Shown: piece by piece, positions 53,453 to 61,359 of the stretch
Layout of the letters: every line of letters begins with the position of its first letter
Numbering within the stretch: position 1 is the stretch's first letter
Source: Rhodovibrio salinarum DSM 9154
GTDB taxonomy: Bacteria > Pseudomonadota > Alphaproteobacteria > Kiloniellales > Rhodovibrionaceae
Reading direction: 5' to 3'
DNA: 64,000 bases
Assembly: GCF_000515255.1 (NCBI RefSeq)
Contig: NZ_KI911559.1
Location: 2,305,660 to 2,369,659, forward strand
Program-made: the position numbers and the translations under genes
Notes under the pieces: model-generated
Told to the model about the DNA's origin: nothing
Databases searched by the model: none
What the model saw: the letters and a program-made list of their open reading frames with translations, nothing else

Positions 53453-53580
53453 GAGGGCACCTGTATCAGGGTCAATACAGCACGGCGATGACCGTCGTCG
53501 TGTTGTTAACGCGCTCTATGAGCGGTTACCTCCCCAGACTTTGGGCCACGCAGAGCATTCTGCGTGGCCCCGTTTTTTTT
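53453..53580 (+). ncRNA. Candidate small regulatory RNA
   Basis: A run of stem-loops ends in a strong terminator. Stem 1 is CTGTAT / ATACAG (53461-53480). Stem 2 is CACGGCG / CGTCGTG (53481-53502, one G-T pair). Stem 3 combines TAAC / GTTA and GCTC / GAGC (53507-53528). An unpaired CCTCCCC segment at 53529-53535 could pair with ribosome binding sites, and the terminator follows at 53543-53580. A TTGACT -35-like element at 53418 has a weak -10 (TTGTTG) 17 bases later, predicting a start near 53453. Small RNAs with an exposed CCUCC motif are known in alphaproteobacteria. The call is by structure only. Confidence 0.5.
53543..53580 (+). terminator. Strong Rho-independent terminator
   Basis: A perfect 10-bp stem GGGCCACGCA / TGCGTGGCCC, eight-base loop, then CG and eight T. 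It ends the candidate small RNA. Confidence 0.93.
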
Positions 53581-53663
53581 GACCAATGGGTCATAATCCA
53601 CCGCGTCGGCCCGCGAAGCCCGAATCCCCGATCTTGATGGGGACGCTTCCGGGCACGCAGGGC

Positions 53664-54725
53664 TTACGTCGCGGTTGATTTCAGCGTCGCCATGTCGATG
53701 ACGAAGCGATACTTCACGTCGCCGCGCTTCACCCGCTCATAGGCGTCGTTGATGTTGTTGATGTCGAGCATCTCGATATCGCAGGTGACGCCATGCTCGG
53801 CGCAGAAGTCGAGGACTTCCTGCGTCTCTGGCATCCCGCCGATCAACGAACCGGCCAGCACGCGCCGCTGGGTCACGAGGGCGCCGGCCTGCAGCGGGGG
53901 GTCCACAGGCTCGAGCAGGCCCACTAGAATGTGCGTGCCGTCGTAGGTCAGGGCCTGCAGATAGGGGTTCAGGTCGTGTTGGACCGGGACAGTATCCAGG
54001 ATGAAGTCCAGCGTCCCAGCCGCGTTGGCCATCTGATCTTCATCGGTCGAGATCACGACGTGGTCAGCGCCCTGGCGGCGGGCCTCGCCGGCCTTGCTTT
54101 CGGAGCGGGTGAACATCGTGACCTCGGCGCCTAGGGCCTTGGCGAACTTGATGCCCATATGGCCAAGGCCGCCCATACCGACGACGCCAACCTTGTGGCC
54201 CGGTTTGACGCCATAGTGGCGCAGCGGGGAGTAGGTGGTGATGCCGGCACATAGCAGCGGTGCGGCCTGTGCCATATCGAGCTGATCGGGTACACGCACG
54301 ACGAAACGGTCGCTGACGACGATGCTGTCGGAGTAGCCGCCGAAGGTGACCGATCCGTCATGGCGGTCGTGCCCGTTGTAGGTCACCACAGGGCCTTCCT
54401 GGCAGTACTGCTCCAGCCCTTGCTCGCAAGCGGAACACTCGCGGCAGGAATCGACCATGCAGCCGACGCCGACACGATCGCCGGGCTGGAAGTTGCTGAC
54501 CGAGCTGCCAACCGCGGTCACCCGACCGACGATTTCGTGGCCTGGCACGACCGGGTAGATCGTGCCGCCCCAGTCGTTCTGCACGAAGTGGATATCGGTG
54601 TGGCAGACGCCGCAGTAGTCGATCTCGATCGCGACGTCATCGGCTCGCAGGTCGCGGCGCTCGAAGTTGATCGGCGCCAGGCCAGACTCAGGCGACCGCG
54701 CGGCATAGCCGTGGGCTTCGCTCAT
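53664..54725 (-). CDS. Zinc-dependent NAD(P)-alcohol dehydrogenase (YahK/cinnamyl type)
   Basis: A 353-residue medium-chain dehydrogenase interconverting alcohols and aldehydes. The catalytic zinc site is CGVCHTDIHF with GHEIVG. The structural zinc site has four cysteines in CRECSACEQGLEQYC. The nucleotide fold is GVVGMGGLGHMGIKFAKALG at about 175-194. The sequence resembles broad-specificity aldehyde reductases such as E. coli YahK. The ATG at 54725 has AAGGAGA upstream; a longer frame to 55028 runs into the regulator gene. It is divergent from an AraC gene. Confidence 0.9.
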   Translation of the reverse strand: MSEAHGYAARSPESGLAPINFERRDLRADDVAIEIDYCGVCHTDIHFVQNDWGGTIYPVVPGHEIVGRVTAVGSSVSNFQPGDRVGVGCMVDSCRECSACEQGLEQYCQEGPVVTYNGHDRHDGSVTFGGYSDSIVVSDRFVVRVPDQLDMAQAAPLLCAGITTYSPLRHYGVKPGHKVGVVGMGGLGHMGIKFAKALGAEVTMFTRSESKAGEARRQGADHVVISTDEDQMANAAGTLDFILDTVPVQHDLNPYLQALTYDGTHILVGLLEPVDPPLQAGALVTQRRVLAGSLIGGMPETQEVLDFCAEHGVTCDIEMLDINNINDAYERVKRGDVKYRFVIDMATLKSTAT

Positions 54726-54928
54726 CGCAGAAGTCTCCTTGCTTGGTTTCGTTGGCGGACGGTTGTCGCCAGATAGACAGATGGCTCCGTCTGCTGCGCT
54801 GCACCATGGCGGATCGTGGCGAAGGTTTGCCAAATTCTGCAAGAAAGACCGTGACAGATGGCCTGGCGGATCGGATAAGCTGACCGAAAATCCGCAACCC
54901 ACATTCGGATGGGGCAGCAGGAGGTGGC

Positions 54929-55849
54929 ATGGAGCGCGTGCAACATCCCCGGACCAGGCCGGCGGCCAGCGATCTGGCGGACCTGATCGCGCCACTGGTG
55001 CGGGCAGACGGTTACGCCGACACCTCACTCGACGGCGTCCGGCTGATGGCCAGCCATCGGCCGATTCCGCGCACGCCGTTGCTCTACGAACCCAGTATCA
55101 TCGTCGTGGCGCAGGGCGGAAAGCTTGGCTACCTGGGCGAGCGGACGATTCGTTACGGGCCTGGGACCTATCTGGTGCAGACGTTGCCGTTGCCGTTTGA
55201 ATGCGAAACGCGCGCCTCGTCCGATGCACCGCTGCTCGGCGTATCGGTGCGGATCGACCCGGCGATGCTGAATGAACTGGCGTCGGCGGGCGGGCCGGTT
55301 GACGAGTCGCAAGATCAGGCAATGCTGTCGCCGATGGCCGCGGTGACAATGAGCGAGGAGATGCACGGGGCCGTCGCGCGGCTGCTGCGGGCGCTGCACG
55401 ACCCGGTGGAGGCCCGAGCCATGGGCGAAGCCCGCATTCGCGACGTGATCTTCGCGGCGCTCCAGGGCGCCCAAGGGCCCGCGTTACGGGCGCTGGTGTT
55501 CGGCGAAGGTAACTATGCACGCATCGTGCAGGCGCTGTCGTTCATGCACGAGGCCTACAATCGCGATCTGTCGGTGGAGGCGCTGGCAGGCCGGGCCTAC
55601 ATGAGCGTGTCCTCTTTCCATCACCACTTCCGGGCGGTCGCGGGCACGACGCCGCTACAGTACTTGAAGAAGTTGCGCCTGATCAAAGCACGTCTGCTGC
55701 TGTGCCAGGACGGGCAGACAGTGCATCGCGCCGCTGGGGCGGTGGGCTACCGTAGCGTTCCCCAGTTCAGCCGCGACTACAAACGGACCTTTGGCATGCC
55801 GCCCTCGCGCGAACGGCAGGAGCCGGAAATCGTTGAGGCCGCCTCATAA
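54929..55849 (+). CDS. AraC-family regulator, YqhC-like, divergent from the alcohol dehydrogenase
   Basis: 306 residues. The N-terminal 190 residues match the AraC_N (YqhC-type) domain: PLLYEPSIIVVAQGGKLGYLG and RYGPGTYLVQTLPLPFE. The C-terminal double helix-turn-helix is at about 205-295 (LSVEALAGRAYMSVSSFHHH, VHRAAGAVGYRSVPQFSRDY). E. coli YqhC activates the aldehyde reductase genes next to it; here a dehydrogenase is divergent with a 203-base shared promoter region, so the same logic is likely. The ligand would be an aldehyde. Confidence 0.85.
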   Translation: MERVQHPRTRPAASDLADLIAPLVRADGYADTSLDGVRLMASHRPIPRTPLLYEPSIIVVAQGGKLGYLGERTIRYGPGTYLVQTLPLPFECETRASSDAPLLGVSVRIDPAMLNELASAGGPVDESQDQAMLSPMAAVTMSEEMHGAVARLLRALHDPVEARAMGEARIRDVIFAALQGAQGPALRALVFGEGNYARIVQALSFMHEAYNRDLSVEALAGRAYMSVSSFHHHFRAVAGTTPLQYLKKLRLIKARLLLCQDGQTVHRAAGAVGYRSVPQFSRDYKRTFGMPPSRERQEPEIVEAAS

Positions 55850-55871
55850 GGGAAGGCGCCGATCGGCATGA

Positions 55872-56141
55872 TTACGTCGGCTGTTGGGCGCCGGCTCCCT
55901 CACGTTCGTGACGGTAGAACATGCGGGCCATCAGGACCGCGAGGACGAGCGTCAGAAGCGCAGTTCCACTGGCTTCGATCATGGCGACTGCGTCCGATAG
56001 ATCGAAGATCATCCGGCCCAACGACCAGACGAAGCCGAACAGGCAGGTGAAGATCTCGACCGAGATGGCGATGGTGGCGGACCAGACGGCGAGGTGGATT
56101 TCGCCGTTGGCGCGAGGCGTCGCCGTTTGGGCATTGGGCAT
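55872..56141 (-). CDS. Small two-helix membrane protein of unknown function
   Basis: 89 residues with AGGAAG ahead of the ATG. Two hydrophobic segments (about 18-45 and 57-72) are separated by a loop with RMIFDLSDAVAMIEASG. The C-terminus is polar and basic. I do not recognise the family. It is convergent with the AraC gene and lies downstream of the HiPIP genes on the same strand, but with a 74-base gap that may hold its promoter. Confidence 0.55.
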   Translation of the reverse strand: MPNAQTATPRANGEIHLAVWSATIAISVEIFTCLFGFVWSLGRMIFDLSDAVAMIEASGTALLTLVLAVLMARMFYRHEREGAGAQQPT

Positions 56142-56215
56142 TGGGTGTCTTCCTGATCAATAGCGTCATCAATGACAAAAACGGTCGCCGATGGGTGGCG
56201 CGGCCGTGGAACGCA

Positions 56216-56482
56216 CTAGTTTTGGCTTTCGTCTTGCACCTCCGGTGCAGAAGCCCAGTCCCGGGCATCGACCGACCAGCTTTTGATCCCGTGATCGCTC
56301 AAGAACCGACCTGCGGCATCAAGCTGGGTAAAGGCCAAGGGATACTGGTCGGGCGTACAGACGAGACAACCGCCGTGGCCAACCCTGACACGGATATACC
56401 AATGGCAACGTACCGCCTCCACGACCACGGCCTGGAGAGCGCCGGCACGGGCCAAAGTCTTGAGATCCTGGGGGCGGACCAC
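56216..56482 (-). CDS. Hypothetical 88-residue protein
   Basis: Starts at a GTG with GAGGA eight bases upstream and an in-frame stop 21 bases before it, so the start is well fixed. It shows an alpha/beta pattern: KTLARAGALQAVVVEAV, then WYIRVRVG, then LDAAGRFLSDHGIKSWSVDARDW, resembling short DNA-plasmid-associated hypothetical proteins without a name. It follows the HiPIP gene by 44 bases, probably in the same transcript. Function unknown. Confidence 0.5.
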   Translation of the reverse strand: MVRPQDLKTLARAGALQAVVVEAVRCHWYIRVRVGHGGCLVCTPDQYPLAFTQLDAAGRFLSDHGIKSWSVDARDWASAPEVQDESQN

Positions 56483-56526
56483 GACGGTGTCCTCATTGAG
56501 TTAGGCAGGGATGACGGGTCTCCGGC

Positions 56527-56814
56527 TCAGCTCGCCGCGGACCAGAGATTGCACCATCCGTTCGGCGAGATCTTGCCGGCAACGATCTGGCAGCTTCCCA
56601 TCTCTTCGCCGGATTCTGGTTGAATGAAGAAATTGCAGTTAGCGCACTTGCTGTTCTGTTTTGGTTCTTCCTGATACTGAACAGATTGCTTCGGTGCCTT
56701 CTGGGCCCGTGCCGGCTTGCTGCGCGCCAGGACCACTGCGCCGCCGAGCGCCGCGAGCGCTGTGCCGGCAGTACTTAAGAATTTACGGCGGCTGGTCGGA
56801 ATCTCTTTTTTCAT
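56527..56814 (-). CDS. High-potential iron-sulfur protein (HiPIP)
   Basis: A 95-residue electron carrier for the periplasm. The leader has a Tat motif SRRKFLS at residues 8-14 and a cleavage site after ARA. The mature part has the four cluster cysteines Cys57, Cys60, Cys75 and Cys88 in HiPIP spacing (CANC, GSCQIV, GWCNLW). HiPIPs carry electrons to the reaction centre or oxidases in purple bacteria and some respiring bacteria. The ATG at 56814 has GAGGAG eight bases before it; a GTG at 56823 is also possible. Confidence 0.9.
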   Translation of the reverse strand: MKKEIPTSRRKFLSTAGTALAALGGAVVLARSKPARAQKAPKQSVQYQEEPKQNSKCANCNFFIQPESGEEMGSCQIVAGKISPNGWCNLWSAAS

Positions 56815-56856
56815 TGTCTTCACTCCTCATATGCAAACTGTTTGTCTTATTGCTGG

Positions 56857-56892
56857 GGCGGCGAAGCCGCCGTGTTCCGGCATATGCCGGAA
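56857..56892 (-). promoter_or_regulatory. Hairpin and perfect palindrome between dacC and HiPIP genes
   Basis: GGCGGC-GAA-GCCGCC at 56857-56871 and the 18-bp perfect palindrome TTCCGGCATATGCCGGAA at 56875-56892. They lie upstream of the HiPIP gene and downstream of dacC. They could terminate dacC or serve as an operator; no T-run follows. Confidence 0.45.
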
Positions 56893-56941
56893 GATCGGCC
56901 CTAAGCATGGCGGGCAAGGCACGGCTACCGGCGGCCATGTC

Positions 56942-58090
56942 TTAGGGAAATCCGGTCAAGAGGTATTGGAGACTGCTCACCACGCGTCCGAGCGTCCCGA
57001 CCTCCTCGACTCGCTTGCTGGCAAAGAGAGGAATCTGCCGTGCGTCTCGGCCGGGCACCTCGATTTCCAGTGTGGCTAATTGTGTATCGCGGTCGACAGG
57101 GGCCGGGATGGGGGACTCGTAGCGCACCCGCACCATGAGCTCGTCCAGCCGTTCAGTGGGCACTACGGCCCAGACGGGCTGGCGGCTGACCAGCGGGATG
57201 CTGGCTTGCGCGCCCATCCAAACCGACGCGCGGTCAACGGTTTCGCCTACCGCGAACAGTCTCAGCGACTTGAACGTGCGGAAGGCCCAGGAGATCAGGC
57301 GTGCACTCTCCCGGCCACGCCCTTCGGGGCGCTTAAGGCCGTTGACCACCGTGATGACCCGGCGTCCATTGCGCTCGGCCGAAGCGGTCAGGCCATAGCC
57401 GGCGTTGCGCGTATAGCCGGTCTTCAGTCCGTCGACGCCCTGCAGTTTGCCCAGCAGTGGGTTCCGGTTGGCCTGTCGGATACCGTTCCAGGTGAAGCTC
57501 CGCTGGGAGAAGAAACGGTGATAATAGTCCGGAAAGCGTTGGATGATCGCGCGCGCTAATCGGGCCAGACCGAGCGCGCTGGTCCGGTGCTTGGGGTTCG
57601 GCCAGCCGTTAGCGTTGGCGAAATGCGTCCCCGGCATGTTGAGCCGCTTGGCGGCAGCGTTCATTAGATCGGTGAAGGCGGCTTCGCTGCCGGCCACCCC
57701 TTCGGCGAGTACGATCGCGGCGTCGTTGCCAGACTGCACCAGCATGCCCTGCAGCAGGTTTTCGACCGAGACCTCCTTGCCGACTTCGACGAACATCTTG
57801 GAGCCACCCTTGCGCCAAGCCTTTTCGGAGACGCGGAAGGTGTCCTGCATCGTCAACTCACCGGCGCTCAACCGGTCGAAGACGACGTAGGCGGTCATCA
57901 ACTTGGTCATCGAAGCCGGCGGCATCGGCCGGCGCGCGTGCTTGGCGAACAGCACCGTGCCGGTCGCGTAGTCCAGTACAACCGCCTCACGCGCATTCGT
58001 TTCGATTGCCCGGGCCGGGCCGGGCACAGCGGCAAGGGTCAGCGCGGCCAGGGCAAGCGCCGCGATCCGTACGACCAGGCGTTGGCACAT
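56942..58090 (-). CDS. D-alanyl-D-alanine carboxypeptidase (PBP5/6 type)
   Basis: A 382-residue penicillin-binding protein that trims the terminal D-alanine of peptidoglycan stems. The active-site motifs are SxxK (Ser60-Met-Thr-Lys63), SGN (Ser120-Gly-Asn122) and KTG (Lys223-Thr-Gly225). The signal peptide ends in GPARA, and a C-terminal domain of about 100 residues and an amphipathic tail (VVSSLQYLLTGFP) fit membrane anchoring. It follows the small membrane protein gene by three bases. Confidence 0.92.
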   Translation of the reverse strand: MCQRLVVRIAALALAALTLAAVPGPARAIETNAREAVVLDYATGTVLFAKHARRPMPPASMTKLMTAYVVFDRLSAGELTMQDTFRVSEKAWRKGGSKMFVEVGKEVSVENLLQGMLVQSGNDAAIVLAEGVAGSEAAFTDLMNAAAKRLNMPGTHFANANGWPNPKHRTSALGLARLARAIIQRFPDYYHRFFSQRSFTWNGIRQANRNPLLGKLQGVDGLKTGYTRNAGYGLTASAERNGRRVITVVNGLKRPEGRGRESARLISWAFRTFKSLRLFAVGETVDRASVWMGAQASIPLVSRQPVWAVVPTERLDELMVRVRYESPIPAPVDRDTQLATLEIEVPGRDARQIPLFASKRVEEVGTLGRVVSSLQYLLTGFP

Positions 58091-58093
58091 CCC

Positions 58094-58222
58094 CTAGAGC
58101 ACCGCACCGGTCTTGAGCAACGCGACCACGATCAGCAACGGGACGGTCGAGAACAACAGGGCGAGCGGCCACTCGACCTTGCCGAACACCTTGGTTGGGT
58201 TGCGGTTCTCGTCCTCGAGCAT
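58094..58222 (-). CDS. 42-residue single-helix membrane protein
   Basis: ATG at 58222 with GGAAGGA and AAAAGG-type sequence upstream. A polar N-terminus (MLEDENRNPTKVFGKVEW) precedes one hydrophobic helix, LALLFSTVPLLIVVALL, and a short tail. Three bases separate its stop from the D,D-carboxypeptidase start, so the two are probably cotranscribed and coupled. It may be a subunit or regulator of the carboxypeptidase; there is no known family that I can name. Confidence 0.55.
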   Translation of the reverse strand: MLEDENRNPTKVFGKVEWPLALLFSTVPLLIVVALLKTGAVL

Positions 58223-58418
58223 ACCTTTTCGATCCTTCCCTTCGATGCACGGCGCACGCGGTCCCCGTCGGCTCGAAACCGACCGGGACCGCGTGGTCAG
58301 CCGGGATCCTCAGCGCCGCCCGGCATAGCCGGTATTCCCAACAACAAACTTTTGCAGAGCGGACCGGTGGTGTTGCGTTACGATTTGTTCATCCGGCGGC
58401 AAGACAGAAGCGGTGTGC

Positions 58419-59867
58419 CTAGGCGCGCCAAAAAGCGGGGGTGAACAGAACGAACAGGGTGAACACCTCGAGCCGGCCGATCAGCATGCCGGCGGCGAGC
58501 AGCCATTTCACCGTGTCGGGGAGGTCTGCGAAGTTGCCCGCCGGGCCGATCCGTTCGCCCAGCCCCGGTCCGACGTTGGCGATCGCCGTGGCGGCACCGC
58601 TGAGGGCGGTCGTGAAATCCATACCGAAGAAGCCAAGTGCGAGCGCCAGAATCCCAAAGGTACCGATGAAGAAGGTAAAGAAAGCGATCACGCCGGTGGT
58701 GACGTCGTCGCTCAGCGGCACCGAGCGATAGGTCAGGGGGTAGATGCGGTGGGGAGTCTGCAGTCCAGCCATCAGCCGGGAGACCATGCGCACCAGGATC
58801 TCGAACCGGAAGATCTTGATCCCGCCGGCGGTCGATCCGGTGCAGCCGCCAACGAAGGTCAGCACGAAGAAAAGTGCCACCGCGAAGCCGCCCCACTGGC
58901 CGTAATCGGCAACGGCGTAGCCGGTCGTGGTCGCCACAGACACGACGTTGAAGGCGGCAAGCCGTACCGCATCCATGCCGCTCGCCTGACCGGAGGCGGA
59001 AAGCCAGAGCGCTAGTCCCGCCACGATCGCGGCCAGCACGGCCAGGAAGACGCGCACCTGACTGTCGCGGAACAGGCTGTCGGGCCGGCGCTGGAGCGTG
59101 CGGACATAAAGTGCGAATGGCAGGCTGCCGGCCAGCATGAACACCGTCGCGATCCAGTGGACTGCCGGTTCCCGCCAGGTGCCGAGCGACCCGTCGGAGG
59201 TCGAATAGCCGCCGGTCGCGACCGTTGTCATGGCATGATTGATGGCGTCGAACCCGCTCATGCCGGCGGCGATATAGGCCAAGGTGCAGGCCGCGGTAAG
59301 TGCGAGGTAGACCGAGCCGATCGCTGTGGCAATTTGGCCTGGGCGCGGCAGAACCTTGTCCGAACGGTCGGAGGACTCGGTGTGGAACAACTGCATCCCC
59401 CCGACCCGCAGGAAGGGGAGGATCGCCATCCCCAGCACGATGATGCCGATCCCGCCCATCCATTGCAGCAGCGAGCGCCAGAGCAGAAGGCCGGGCGGCA
59501 TGGTGTCGAGGCCGGTCAGTACCGTCGATCCGGTCGTGGTCAGCCCCGACATCGCTTCGAACAGGGCATCGGTGTAGCTCAGCCCGAGCGAGGAGAAGCT
59601 GAGCGGCAGGGCCGCGAACACGGCGGTCGCGATCCAGGCCGTGGCGGTTAGGACGAATGCCTGTCGCACTCCGATCTCGAGCGGTCCGCCGCGTGTCGTA
59701 AGTCCGCCCATGCCGGCCACCGACAACGTCACCGCAGCGGCGACCAGGAAGCTGTGCCAGTCCGGGTTGCCATAGGCGAGATCAACCGCCGCAGGGATCA
59801 GCATCGCCACGGACAAGCTTGCCAGAAGCAGGCTGATCAGAAACCCGACGGGTTGGAGACGTGGCAT
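58419..59867 (-). CDS. trkH: TrkH-family potassium uptake protein
   Basis: A 482-residue potassium transporter with four repeated TM-pore-TM units. Pore filter sequences are seen at LTTTGSTVLTG (about residues 109-119), TTVATGGYST (about 216-225), VATTTGY (about 311-317) and IANVGPGLG (about 440-448). It needs a TrkA gating partner, not found in this window. The final residues end at a short cytoplasmic tail. Confidence 0.9.
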   Translation of the reverse strand: MPRLQPVGFLISLLLASLSVAMLIPAAVDLAYGNPDWHSFLVAAAVTLSVAGMGGLTTRGGPLEIGVRQAFVLTATAWIATAVFAALPLSFSSLGLSYTDALFEAMSGLTTTGSTVLTGLDTMPPGLLLWRSLLQWMGGIGIIVLGMAILPFLRVGGMQLFHTESSDRSDKVLPRPGQIATAIGSVYLALTAACTLAYIAAGMSGFDAINHAMTTVATGGYSTSDGSLGTWREPAVHWIATVFMLAGSLPFALYVRTLQRRPDSLFRDSQVRVFLAVLAAIVAGLALWLSASGQASGMDAVRLAAFNVVSVATTTGYAVADYGQWGGFAVALFFVLTFVGGCTGSTAGGIKIFRFEILVRMVSRLMAGLQTPHRIYPLTYRSVPLSDDVTTGVIAFFTFFIGTFGILALALGFFGMDFTTALSGAATAIANVGPGLGERIGPAGNFADLPDTVKWLLAAGMLIGRLEVFTLFVLFTPAFWRA

Positions 59868-60188
59868 CCAGGCGGTCCAGAAGTTGGTATACGAAGCGGG
59901 AAGCCGCCGCTTGGAGGCGGTCGGAGACCCGCTGGGTCAGGAAGGGGTGTGAAGCATGCGCACGGCGATGTCGCTTCCCGTGCGGTTATCTTGCGTTAGC
60001 AGCTTGCCGCAGGTCAGCCCTTGTCGGCTTGCAGAAGATAGTGCTCGTGTTCCAGCTTATCCTGTCAGCAATGAAGAAAATTTAATGGCATGGGCGGCCT
60101 TGATAGCGCTGGCGCTGAAAGCCTCGTCTTGCAGTGGAAGCAGCTTAATCTGACGGTTGAGATGCGTCCGCAACAAGAGGAGTTCGTG
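59868..60188. other. Intergenic region between trkH and a small protein gene
   Basis: About 320 bases. It holds the promoter region of trkH (minus strand) and upstream sequence of the following gene. A short GC repeat near 59913 (GCCGCC, then GGCGGT) is visible, nothing else. Frames through it look incidental. Confidence 0.4.
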
Positions 60189-60431
60189 ATGCCAAGACGC
60201 TACGAAATCAAGGACGCGGATACGGGGGACACCGTGATGCAAGGAGACTCCTTGCGACAGGTGCTGACCAAGTGGTCGCAAGAGCACAGTGACCGGCCCG
60301 AGCGCAACCTACAACTCTGCAAGGATGGGAACAGAATCGTCATCCACCACGGCACGGTCGTGAACAAGGATCAGCTGAGCGACGAGGAGCTTCGGCTAAT
60401 TTCGAACGAACACGATACATTGGTGCTGTAG
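60189..60431 (+). CDS. 80-residue protein of unknown function
   Basis: ATG at 60189 with GAGGAG seven bases upstream; a longer frame from 60090 is less likely. The protein is charged, soluble and has an alpha/beta pattern: RRYEIKDADTGDTVMQGDS, LRQVLTKWSQEH, then LQLCKDGNRIVIHHGTVV and a DEELRLISNEHD helix. I do not recognise a family. It stands alone upstream of a two-component system, with 238 bases between. Confidence 0.5.
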   Translation: MPRRYEIKDADTGDTVMQGDSLRQVLTKWSQEHSDRPERNLQLCKDGNRIVIHHGTVVNKDQLSDEELRLISNEHDTLVL

Positions 60432-60522
60432 CAGAGGGGCCGCCCAGTCAGGTTTTGTTCAGGCTGGCGTCGGTTCCGGTTGCGCCATGTTAGCCGGTCC
60501 CACGGCTGCCGCCTCTTGAATT

Positions 60523-60558
60523 CCCGCATGTGAGCCGTGTCCACGGTTCGCGTGCGGG
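60523..60558. promoter_or_regulatory. Nested inverted repeat upstream of the two-component system
   Basis: CCCGCA / TGCGGG encloses GAGCCGTG / CACGGTTC (one mismatch) with a two-base centre. The symmetrical layout suggests a dimer binding site, possibly for the response regulator itself, 112 bases before its start. Confidence 0.4.
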
Positions 60559-60669
60559 TGAAATCAGTCTAGTGTACTGTGGCGATATCTCGGCGGCTGG
60601 CGCCGCTTACCTATATCGTTCCAGAGAACGGTCGATTGCGGCCGTTTCTCGAGGTCAGAGTGTTCGAGA

Positions 60670-61359
60670 ATGCGCATACTTGTCATTGAAGATGACGCCG
60701 AGGCGGCCAGTTATCTGGCGAAGGGCCTGCGTGAGAGCGGTTACGCCGTCGATGTCGCCGACGAGGGATCTGACGGACTGTTTCTGGCCGCTAACGAGTC
60801 GTTCGATGCCATGATCATCGACCGGATGCTGCCGACGATCGATGGGCTGTCGATCGTGCAGTCGCTCCGGCAGAACGGCAACGACTGTCCGATCATGCTG
60901 TTGACCGCCGTCACCAAGGTGGACGAACGGGTGCGGGGGCTGCGCAGCGGGGCGGACGACTACCTGCCGAAACCCTTTGCCTTCTCGGAACTGCTCGCAA
61001 GACTGGAGGCGCTGCTGCGCCGTGGACAGGCGGCACCGGCCGAGACGATGTTGCGTGTCGGAGAGCTGCAGATGGACCTGCTGGCACGTACCGTGCATCG
61101 CGATGGCCGGGCGATCGATCTGCAACCGCGCGAGTTCCGTATCCTCGAATACCTGATGCGCCATGCCGACCAGGTGGTGACCCGCACGATGCTGCTGGAG
61201 CACGTCTGGAACTACCATTTCGATCCGCAGACCAACGTGATCGACGTTCACATCAGCCGGCTACGCCGTAAGCTCGATAAGGATTTCGATACGCCGTTGC
61301 TCCATACCATCCGCGGCGCGGGGTACTGTTTACGTGCGCCTCAATCGGCTGCTTCGTAG
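60670..61359 (+). CDS. OmpR-family response regulator
   Basis: A 229-residue regulator. The receiver has acidic residues Asp8-Asp9, phospho-acceptor Asp51 (IIDRMLP), and Lys101 (LPKPF). The winged-helix output domain is at about 130-225, with LQPREFRILEYLMRHADQVV and NVIDVHISRLRRKL. It overlaps the sensor gene by 26 bases. Sequence is of the QseB/CusR/TctD-like subgroup, without enough information to name the stimulus. Confidence 0.9.
   Translation: MRILVIEDDAEAASYLAKGLRESGYAVDVADEGSDGLFLAANESFDAMIIDRMLPTIDGLSIVQSLRQNGNDCPIMLLTAVTKVDERVRGLRSGADDYLPKPFAFSELLARLEALLRRGQAAPAETMLRVGELQMDLLARTVHRDGRAIDLQPREFRILEYLMRHADQVVTRTMLLEHVWNYHFDPQTNVIDVHISRLRRKLDKDFDTPLLHTIRGAGYCLRAPQSAAS

Larger units (their letters stand above)
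53359..53663 (+). other. Intergenic region containing a probable small RNA
   Basis: 305 bases between the LysR gene and the converging alcohol dehydrogenase. No protein gene is seen. The middle part holds the probable small RNA with its terminator (separate entries). The remainder, 53582-53663, shows nothing recognisable. Confidence 0.4.
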
